Shown here piece after piece: positions 15,081 to 19,999 of a stretch of DNA of 22,223 bases. Under the pieces are notes generated by a model. It saw only the letters and a program-made list of their open reading frames with translations, was not told the DNA's origin and ran no database searches. A program made the position numbers and the translations under genes. Numbering within the stretch: the stretch's first letter is position 1; every line of letters begins with the position of its first letter. Origin of the DNA: Clostridiaceae bacterium (GTDB lineage: Bacteria > Bacillota > Clostridia > Oscillospirales > Acutalibacteraceae); contig CAJGBX010000009.1 of the NCBI GenBank assembly GCA_904501685.1, positions 1 through 22,223 on the forward strand, written 5' to 3'.

Positions 15081-15976
15081 GCTTAAATACTTCAAGTCTT
15101 GAAGGAATTATTGTAAAATCTATTGCCGGCTTCTGCTATGTGGAGGCCGGCGAAAAGGTATATGAATGTAAGCCTCGCGGTTCATTTCGCAAGAGCAATA
15201 TTTCGCCCTCGGTAGGAGATAGGGTTGAAATATCCTTAAACGGTGAAAAGGGCGTAGTTGAGCGTGTGTTCGACCGTAAGAATTACCTTGTGCGTCCGCC
15301 GTTAAGCAATCTTGATAAGCTGTTTATTGTTTCCTCGTGCTCTGTTCCGAGCGTCAATCCATTGCTTATTGACCGTATGACGGCAATTTGTGAGCATATA
15401 AATGTTGAGCCGATTTTGGTTTTTAACAAGGCGGATTTGGGTGATTTTGAAGGCTTGCCTGAGGTTTACAGTAATATCGGTTATAAAACCTTTGTTGTTT
15501 CGGCAGAAACGGGTGACGGGGTTGAAGCAATTAAGGCTGAACTTGAGTCATCTGTATCTGCGTTTTGCGGCAACTCAGGTGTGGGTAAATCCAGCCTGCT
15601 AAACCGTTTGTTGGACGGTGTAAGCCTTACAACCGGTGTTGTCAGTGAAAAGCTTGGCCGAGGTAAACATACAACACGTATGGTTGAATTGTTTAGGGTG
15701 TCAAAAGGTTATGTTGCCGATACACCGGGATTTTCCACCTTGGAGCTAGTCGATTTTAATCTGAAGGATAAGGATGAATTGAAATTCTGCTTTCCTGAAT
15801 TTGAGGATTACCTAGGTCAGTGCCGTTTTTCCTCGTGTACACACGTTAATGAGCCTGATTGCGCTGTTTTAAATGCAGTGGCAAGCGGAAGTATAGCAAA
15901 ATCACGTATTCAAAGCTATATTTCGATGTATGAGGATTTAAAGAAATTAAAGTCTTGGGAGATAAATAAGAAGTGA
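15077..15976 (+). CDS. rsgA: Ribosome small subunit-dependent GTPase A
   Basis: RsgA helps late 30S maturation, and its GTPase is stimulated by the 30S subunit. The 299-residue protein has an N-terminal OB fold (about 8-70) and a circularly permuted GTPase domain whose motifs appear in the order G4 NKAD (117-120), G5 SAETGDG, G1 GNSGVGKSS (165-173), G2 within LGRGKHTT and G3 DTPG (215-218). A C-terminal zinc site has Cys249, Cys254, His256 and Cys262 in CRFSSCTHVNEPDC. The ATG overlaps the prkC stop (ATGA); in Bacillus RsgA (CpgA) is a PrkC substrate, so the coupling makes sense. The stop TGA overlaps the GTG start of thiN. Confidence 0.96.
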   Translation: MSLNTSSLEGIIVKSIAGFCYVEAGEKVYECKPRGSFRKSNISPSVGDRVEISLNGEKGVVERVFDRKNYLVRPPLSNLDKLFIVSSCSVPSVNPLLIDRMTAICEHINVEPILVFNKADLGDFEGLPEVYSNIGYKTFVVSAETGDGVEAIKAELESSVSAFCGNSGVGKSSLLNRLLDGVSLTTGVVSEKLGRGKHTTRMVELFRVSKGYVADTPGFSTLELVDFNLKDKDELKFCFPEFEDYLGQCRFSSCTHVNEPDCAVLNAVASGSIAKSRIQSYISMYEDLKKLKSWEINKK

Positions 15977-16605
15977 AAAACCGTTGTGTTGTTGTTGCAG
16001 GCGGAGACTGTGAATTATCACTTTTAAAGGAAATTAATGGCAACGATTTTGTGATTGCAGCTGATAGCGGTCTTAAATATACCAATGCCGTAAATATTGT
16101 GCCTGACTTAATTGTCGGTGATTTTGATTCTTATAAGGGCGAGCTTCCTGAAGGTATAAAGACAATCAAGCTGCCTAAGAAAAAGGATGATACCGACCTT
16201 TTGTTTGCACTCAGGTGCGGTCTTGAAAATAGCTTTAAGGATTTTCTTATACTAGGTGGCTACGGTTCACGTCCTGACCAAAATTTAAGTATGCTTCAGT
16301 CACTTTGTTGGCTTTGTGACAGCTGTGACATAAAATCGGTTAAGGCGTTGTGTAACGGCTTTAGTGTGTATGCCGTAAAAAACGGCTGTATAACTTTGAC
16401 CATTGACCGCGAACGTTATTTGTCGGTTTTCAGTATTTCGGGTGATGCAATCGGTGTAGATATTTCGGGTGCCGATTATTGCTTAGAAAATGCCGTTATT
16501 TCACCGCAGTTTCCTGTAGGTGTAAGTAATGAAGCCGACGGTGATGTTACTGTTTCGGTTAAAAACGGCACCTTAATTATTATGACTGTAAATAAAAATA
16601 TTTAG
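15973..16605 (+). CDS. thiN: Thiamine diphosphokinase
   Basis: ThiN transfers a diphosphate from ATP to thiamine, giving the cofactor thiamine diphosphate. The 210-residue protein has the family motifs AADSGLKY (about 31-38), DLIVGDFDS (about 46-54, metal-binding Asp residues), KKDDTDLLFAL (about 69-79) and GGYGSRPDQNLSML. The last motif is usually GGRxDH; here it reads GSRPDQ, so the common Gly and His are replaced. The start is a GTG at 15973 that shares bases with the rsgA stop (GTGA), typical of coupled translation. No TPP riboswitch lies upstream, as expected for an operon-internal gene. The rpe gene, often between rsgA and thiN, is absent. Confidence 0.93.
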   Translation: MKNRCVVVAGGDCELSLLKEINGNDFVIAADSGLKYTNAVNIVPDLIVGDFDSYKGELPEGIKTIKLPKKKDDTDLLFALRCGLENSFKDFLILGGYGSRPDQNLSMLQSLCWLCDSCDIKSVKALCNGFSVYAVKNGCITLTIDRERYLSVFSISGDAIGVDISGADYCLENAVISPQFPVGVSNEADGDVTVSVKNGTLIIMTVNKNI

Positions 16606-16632
16606 TTTATTCACCGCTTTCAAATTCTTGCG

Positions 16633-16638
16633 TATAAT
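16633..16638 (+). promoter_or_regulatory. Possible -10 element upstream of the small membrane protein gene and spoVM
   Basis: A perfect TATAAT lies in the 62-base gap after thiN. The hexamer 17 bases upstream (16610-16615) is TTCACC, a weak -35. A separate promoter would allow the two following mini-genes to be expressed apart from the operon, for instance during sporulation, but I cannot assign a sporulation sigma factor. Confidence 0.35.
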
Positions 16639-16667
16639 GGCGTAAGAGTTATGAAGGCGGTGTTTTT

Positions 16668-16820
16668 ATGCGTCGTAGTAATAGGGGATGCTCGGGTCTT
16701 GGAGTAATTGCAGTAGCTTTCGGTGCAGGCTTGGTTGCTTCGTATTTTTGCAGCTCAGGTTTTATTATAGCGATGCTTACCATTGCTTTGATAATTCTTG
16801 GAGTATGTTCCAGGTGCTGA
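16668..16820 (+). CDS. 50-residue Cys-containing small membrane protein, unknown function
   Basis: The short gene starts with ATG at 16668, 10 bases after AAGG (16654-16657), and stops at TGA 16818-16820. The product begins MRRSNRGCSG, continues with a hydrophobic stretch of about 35 residues that could form one or two short membrane segments (LGVIAVAFGAGLVASYF and FIIAMLTIALIILGV), and ends CSRC. It has four cysteines: one near each end of the first segment and two at the C-terminus. The N-terminal basic residues and Cys/Gly content resemble small uncharacterised membrane proteins of Clostridia. It lies between thiN and spoVM, 18 bases before the spoVM start, so a link to sporulation is possible but unproven. 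The overlapping frame from 16688 lacks a ribosome site and is not favoured. Confidence 0.68.
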   Translation: MRRSNRGCSGLGVIAVAFGAGLVASYFCSSGFIIAMLTIALIILGVCSRC

Positions 16821-16838
16821 CTTTAAGGAGTGATTTTT

Positions 16839-16922
16839 TTGAAAATAGTTGTCATCAAAAGTCCAAAAATCATCGGCGGAATTTTAAGAGCCATATTTAA
16901 AATCAAAAAGGATAATACATAA
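16839..16922 (+). CDS. spoVM: Stage V sporulation protein M (SpoVM)
   Basis: The 27-residue peptide starts at TTG 16839 with AAGGAGTGA (16825-16833) at ideal distance and ends at TAA 16920-16922. It begins MKIVVIKSPK and continues GGILRAIFKIKK. B. subtilis SpoVM is 26 residues and has the same layout: MKFYTIKLPK, then GGIVRAML and a basic tail. Pro9, needed for curvature sensing, is conserved. SpoVM is an amphipathic helix that recognises the convex forespore membrane and anchors the coat ATPase SpoIVA. The location just downstream of thiN is the same as in Bacillus, which strongly supports the call. It is too short for most gene finders. Confidence 0.9.
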   Translation: MKIVVIKSPKIIGGILRAIFKIKKDNT

Positions 16923-16928
16923 ATCGGA

Positions 16929-16955
16929 AAACCGCGGTCAAATTGGCCGCGGTTT
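16929..16955 (+). terminator. Terminator of the yicC-to-spoVM operon
   Basis: The hairpin AAACCGCGG (16929-16937) / CCGCGGTTT (16947-16955) with a nine-base loop is followed by GTTATATTTTA. It begins six bases after the spoVM stop and is the first clear intrinsic terminator after the promoter at 3918. Confidence 0.85.
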
Positions 16956-16966
16956 GTTATATTTTA

Positions 16967-17008
16967 GGCTTCCTTTGAATAAATATAATAAAAAACATCA
17001 AAGGAGCC
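16967..17008 (+). promoter_or_regulatory. Inverted repeat enclosing the ribosome binding site of the SPOCS-LysM gene
   Basis: GGC(T)TCCTTTGA (16967-16978) can pair with TCAAAGGAGCC (16998-17008), giving 11 base pairs with one bulged T and a 19-base AT-rich loop. The right arm contains AAAGGAG, the ribosome binding site of the gene at 17015. If both arms are in the mRNA, initiation would be blocked until the helix opens. A TATAAT lies in the loop (16984-16989); if that is the -10 box, the left arm would not be transcribed and the repeat could instead be a DNA-binding site. Start of RNA is unknown. Confidence 0.5.
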
Positions 17009-17014
17009 AAAATT

Positions 17015-18541
17015 ATGGAATTTAATAAGCAAGAATCTATTGTTAGGTCATATAAAAAGCTTTACGAGTCAACCTTAGAGCAGAGTGTTGATACAGATTT
17101 CACCTTGCCTGATTATTATCCCGAGGTACAAAGGATTTTGAAGATTATACCCGAAATAAATGTAATGTCATCTCAGTGTAGCAATAACGGAATCAGTATT
17201 GGCGGTCAGGTTACGATTACAATGCTTTATATCGGCAGTGATGAGCAAATGAATAGCTTTTCACATATTTATCCGTTTACAAAGTCTCAGGAGGCGGATG
17301 TCGTTGACGGCGGTACAGTTAGTGTTTTACCGTATATAGGCTATATAAACAGTAAGGCAGTAGGTCCGAGAAGGGTAGAGGTACACGGCTCAATAGCGCT
17401 GGCAGTTACGGTTGGCGGGATTGAAAATAATGCGGTTTTATGTTCAACTGACTGTGAAGGTATATACTTGAAAAATCTAACAAAACCGTCGGTAAGTTTT
17501 GGCGAAACGACAGTTAAAAGTGTTTTTATTGAGGATGAGTTTCAGCTTTCTCAAACACAACCTTCAATTTCTAAAATTTTAAGGAGCAATGCTTCGGCCG
17601 AGATTACAGAATGTAAGTATGTAAGTGAAAAAACAGTTCTTAAGGGTGAATTGACGGTTGAAATTTTATATTGCGGAGTAAATGTAGAAAAGCCGATACT
17701 ACTTAGTGAAAAACGTGGATTTTCGCAGATTGTAGACTGCACTCTCAATTGTGAGGAGGTTGATTTTGATACGGCAATTCGTGTTGAGTCACTAGAATTG
17801 CATCCAAAAACCGGACTTGACGGAGAGGTCAAAAACGTTTCCTTCGAGGCAAGGGTAGGCCTTCAAATCACACCGTATTGCAGGACCGAAAACAGCTTCT
17901 CGGTTGATGCGTTTTCAGGTAAATATTTAGCTGATATTAAATATTCAAACATCAATGTCGAGAATGCAGTTGACAAGATTTTTGAAAATTATCTTTGTAA
18001 GAAAAAGCTAGATTTCGGTAATACATTAAAAACAGTTTATGATATTTGGTGTAAGGCTACGGTTGAACACTGCGCAAAGGATAATGCCGATGTTTTAATA
18101 AAGGGAACTGTAAATGTGTCAATTTTAGGCTGCGATTTTGAGGGTAATGCTGTATTTTTTGAACGTCCGATAGAGTATGAGTACCGGTATCCTTTAAATG
18201 ATACAGTTAAAGCTATACGGTGTAAGCCTTCTGTAACGGTTTCGGCAGTTGGTTATTCTTTGTCCGAAGACGGTACGGCAGATATATCGGTTGAGCTTAA
18301 AATTAAGGGTATAGTATTTTCGGTTGAAGTTTTAAAGGCGGTTTCTTCAATTGCGGTTGATTTTGAAAATACAGTAAGCCGAGATAATGATACGGCAATG
18401 ATACTATATTATCCCGAAAACGAAACAGTTTGGGATATTGCGCTTAAATACTCAACCTGCCCTAAAAAAATATGTGAGGCAAATTTGTTAGACAGCGAGG
18501 ATACGGTTTGTAATTCGGTATTATTGATTCCCAATATATAA
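17015..18541 (+). CDS. SPOCS (DUF3794) and LysM domain protein, probable spore coat/cortex protein
   Basis: The 508-residue protein has no signal peptide. It contains about three related segments of the DUF3794/SPOCS type: one near 20-150 (VDTDFTLPDYYPEVQRILKI), one starting near 168 (IEDEFQLSQTQPSISKIL), and one starting near 300 (VENAVDKIFENYLCKKK). Each is followed by beta-rich KGELTVEIL or KGTVNVSIL strands. A LysM domain at about 458-508 (LYYPENETVWDIALKYSTCPKKICEANLL) likely binds peptidoglycan. SPOCS-LysM proteins are common in sporulating Clostridia and are thought to act in the coat or cortex interface. AAGGAG precedes the ATG but lies in an inverted repeat. Being next to spoVM supports a sporulation role; the exact function is inferred. 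Confidence 0.88.
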   Translation: MEFNKQESIVRSYKKLYESTLEQSVDTDFTLPDYYPEVQRILKIIPEINVMSSQCSNNGISIGGQVTITMLYIGSDEQMNSFSHIYPFTKSQEADVVDGGTVSVLPYIGYINSKAVGPRRVEVHGSIALAVTVGGIENNAVLCSTDCEGIYLKNLTKPSVSFGETTVKSVFIEDEFQLSQTQPSISKILRSNASAEITECKYVSEKTVLKGELTVEILYCGVNVEKPILLSEKRGFSQIVDCTLNCEEVDFDTAIRVESLELHPKTGLDGEVKNVSFEARVGLQITPYCRTENSFSVDAFSGKYLADIKYSNINVENAVDKIFENYLCKKKLDFGNTLKTVYDIWCKATVEHCAKDNADVLIKGTVNVSILGCDFEGNAVFFERPIEYEYRYPLNDTVKAIRCKPSVTVSAVGYSLSEDGTADISVELKIKGIVFSVEVLKAVSSIAVDFENTVSRDNDTAMILYYPENETVWDIALKYSTCPKKICEANLLDSEDTVCNSVLLIPNI

Positions 18542-18543
18542 AA

Positions 18544-18575
18544 TTAAGGGGACGGTCGTTTGACCGTCCCCTTAA
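18544..18575. terminator. Shared terminator between convergent SPOCS-LysM and aquaporin genes
   Basis: A perfect 14-bp stem, TTAAGGGGACGGTC (18544-18557) / GACCGTCCCCTTAA (18562-18575), has a GTTT loop. It starts two bases after the plus-strand stop. Read on the minus strand it is followed by a TTTATATATT tail; on the plus strand no T run follows, so it probably works best for the aquaporin gene. Confidence 0.8.
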
Positions 18576-18591
18576 GGCTTAAACCAATTAA

Positions 18592-19260
18592 TTATAGTTC
18601 ATTCTTCTTTGAAAAAAATGCACTGTAAACAAAGGCTGCGATAACTGCACCGATTGCGGGTCCAATTAGGAATACCCAATAATCGCCGATTGCTTCTTCT
18701 GCGAAAAGTGCAGGACCGAAGCTTCTTGCAGGGTTAACAGATGTACCGGTAAGATTTATACCGAAAAGGTGAACAAGGGTTAATGCAGAGCCGATAATAA
18801 TACCGGAGGACTTCGAAAGCTCTTCCTTAGAAGAAACCACGAGAACAACCAAGACAAAAATGAAGGTGAGAATTACTTCAACAGCCAAAGATCCGAAAAC
18901 GGAATCACCGTCATTATAAATGTAGTTGGCACCGTATTTGCAGGCGTTACCACTAAGCTCATTAAACATAAGATAATGAGTAAGGCTGGCTGCAATAGCA
19001 CCTGCAAACTGAGCTACAACATAACCGATAAGGTCGTTCAAAGCAAGCTTACCGTTTATAAACATTGCGATAGAAACTGCAGGGTTAATGTGGCAACCCG
19101 AAATGTTTCCGATGACATAGGCCATAGCAACAACCGAAAGACCGAATGCCAAGGCAATGGCGACAAGGTTGCCCGAGATGAGTGCAGTGCCACAGGCAAT
19201 GAATACCAACACAAAGGTGCCGATAAACTCAGCTATGTACTTTTTCCAATTTAATACCAT
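18592..19260 (-). CDS. aqpZ: Aquaporin (MIP family), water-channel type
   Basis: This is a six-helix membrane channel of 222 residues. Both NPA boxes are present: HINPAVS (Asn59-Ala61) and SVNPARS (Asn176-Ala178, Arg179). The selectivity-filter residues can be aligned by spacing with E. coli AqpZ: Phe39, His164, Thr173 and Arg179 match F43, H174, T183 and R189. This is the water-specific set, not the glycerol set of GlpF. The length is close to AqpZ (231). AAGGAGG lies at good distance before the ATG at 19260. It is monocistronic, with its own promoter and a palindrome in the leader, and converges on the SPOCS-LysM gene. No glycerol genes adjoin it, which agrees with a water channel. Confidence 0.93.
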   Translation of the reverse strand: MVLNWKKYIAEFIGTFVLVFIACGTALISGNLVAIALAFGLSVVAMAYVIGNISGCHINPAVSIAMFINGKLALNDLIGYVVAQFAGAIAASLTHYLMFNELSGNACKYGANYIYNDGDSVFGSLAVEVILTFIFVLVVLVVSSKEELSKSSGIIIGSALTLVHLFGINLTGTSVNPARSFGPALFAEEAIGDYWVFLIGPAIGAVIAAFVYSAFFSKKNEL

Positions 19261-19279
19261 AAAAAATTCCTCCTTAAAT

Positions 19280-19302
19280 TTACTTACATGTCTTGTAAGT
19301 AA
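19280..19302. promoter_or_regulatory. Palindromic operator-like site in the aquaporin leader
   Basis: Arms TTACTTACA (19280-19288) and TGTAAGTAA (19294-19302) are perfect 9-bp inverted repeats separated by five bases. The site lies between the predicted transcription start and the ribosome binding site. Size and symmetry are like TetR-family operators; it could also fold as an RNA hairpin. No regulator gene is adjacent in the window. Confidence 0.6.
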
Positions 19303-19317
19303 TATTTTTCTAAAAAT

Positions 19318-19346
19318 ATTATAAACTATTAATTTTCAATATTCAA
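19318..19346 (-). promoter_or_regulatory. Sigma-A promoter of the aquaporin gene
   Basis: Read on the minus strand, TTGAAT (19346-19341) is followed after exactly 17 bases by a perfect TATAAT (19323-19318). The RNA should start near 19311, leaving a leader of about 50 bases that contains the palindrome at 19280-19302. Confidence 0.78.
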
Positions 19347-19387
19347 GATTTTTTTATAAAAATAATCCAAAATGTTGTAAATTAATA

Positions 19388-19415
19388 TTGCTAAATTTAT
19401 TATATATGCTATAAT
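19388..19415 (+). promoter_or_regulatory. Promoter of the zinc-ribbon genes
   Basis: TTGCTA (19388-19393) and TATAAT (19410-19415) are 16 bases apart, and TGC directly before the -10 box makes it an extended -10. It points away from the aquaporin promoter. The leader to the ATG at 19489 is about 65 bases and contains the inverted repeat at 19433-19454. Confidence 0.68.
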
Positions 19416-19432
19416 TATAAATGTGAGCTGTA

Positions 19433-19454
19433 ACTTTGATGTCAATTTCAAAGT
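19433..19454. repeat. Inverted repeat in the leader of the zinc-ribbon gene
   Basis: ACTTTGA (19433-19439) and TCAAAGT (19448-19454) form perfect 7-bp arms with an eight-base spacer, about 18 bases after the -10 box. It may be an operator or an RNA hairpin. The core CTTTGA...TCAAAG also occurs in the larger repeat at 16967-17008, but with a different spacing. Confidence 0.45.
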
Positions 19455-19488
19455 GCGGTTAAAGCTTATTGTTTAAGGAGGGACGGGT

Positions 19489-19980
19489 ATGGGGTTCTTT
19501 GATGAAATGAACAGTAAGGTTTCATTAAACTCCAAGGTATCGAAGTTAAACGCATCGATAAAAGAAGCTTATAGTGATCTCGGTGTTAGGTATTACAATC
19601 TATATAAGGATAATCCTGACCCAAAGTTTCAGGAATTAATCGATTCGATTAATTCAGCTTATGCTGAAATTAAGCAGTGTGAGATAGATTTAGCATTGCT
19701 TAGAGGGGTTGTTTTTTGTCCGAATTGTAATTCCGAATGTTCGGTAAGCTTAAAATTCTGTGTTAAGTGCGGTACTAAGCTGATCAAACCTGAGTCTGAG
19801 GCACCAAGTGTGCCTGTACCTCAGCCTACAGTGCCTACTGAGCCTAGTGTGACTAAAGAAGCAGTTACACATACGGCACCTGAGACGCCTAGCCAAGAGT
19901 TTAAATTCTGTACCAATTGCGGTAATAAAGTTTCGGCTACGGCACAGTTTTGTACTAACTGCGGAAAATCATTTAATTAA
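19489..19980 (+). CDS. Double zinc-ribbon protein, unknown function
   Basis: This is a 163-residue, probably cytoplasmic protein. Residues 1-75 look helical, possibly coiled-coil (MNSKVSLNSKVSKLNASIKE and further to QCEIDLALLRG). A first zinc ribbon follows with two CxxC pairs (CPNC and CVKC, about 82-105). A Pro/Thr/Glu-rich linker (about 108-142) leads to a second ribbon at the C-terminus (CTNCGNK and CTNCGKSF). There is no membrane segment and no signal peptide. Such zinc-ribbon proteins are common in Ruminococcaceae, but no function is established. The strong ribosome site AAGGAGGG precedes the ATG. The next gene starts 19 bases after the stop and also begins with a zinc ribbon, so the two products may work together. 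Confidence 0.85.
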   Translation: MGFFDEMNSKVSLNSKVSKLNASIKEAYSDLGVRYYNLYKDNPDPKFQELIDSINSAYAEIKQCEIDLALLRGVVFCPNCNSECSVSLKFCVKCGTKLIKPESEAPSVPVPQPTVPTEPSVTKEAVTHTAPETPSQEFKFCTNCGNKVSATAQFCTNCGKSFN

Positions 19981-19999
19981 ATTATAAAGGAGTAATTGT

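Noticed and set aside
15900..15990. TPP riboswitch controlling thiN
   Set aside because: thiN starts inside the rsgA stop codon and no THI-box-like sequence precedes it.
16688..16900. 70-residue open frame overlapping the region after thiN
   Set aside because: No ribosome site and no family resemblance; the region is better explained by the 50-residue gene at 16668 and spoVM at 16839, both with good ribosome sites.
18592..19260. Glycerol facilitator GlpF
   Set aside because: The selectivity-filter positions read Phe, His, Thr, Arg as in AqpZ, not the Trp/Gly/Phe/Arg set of GlpF, and there are no glycerol genes nearby.
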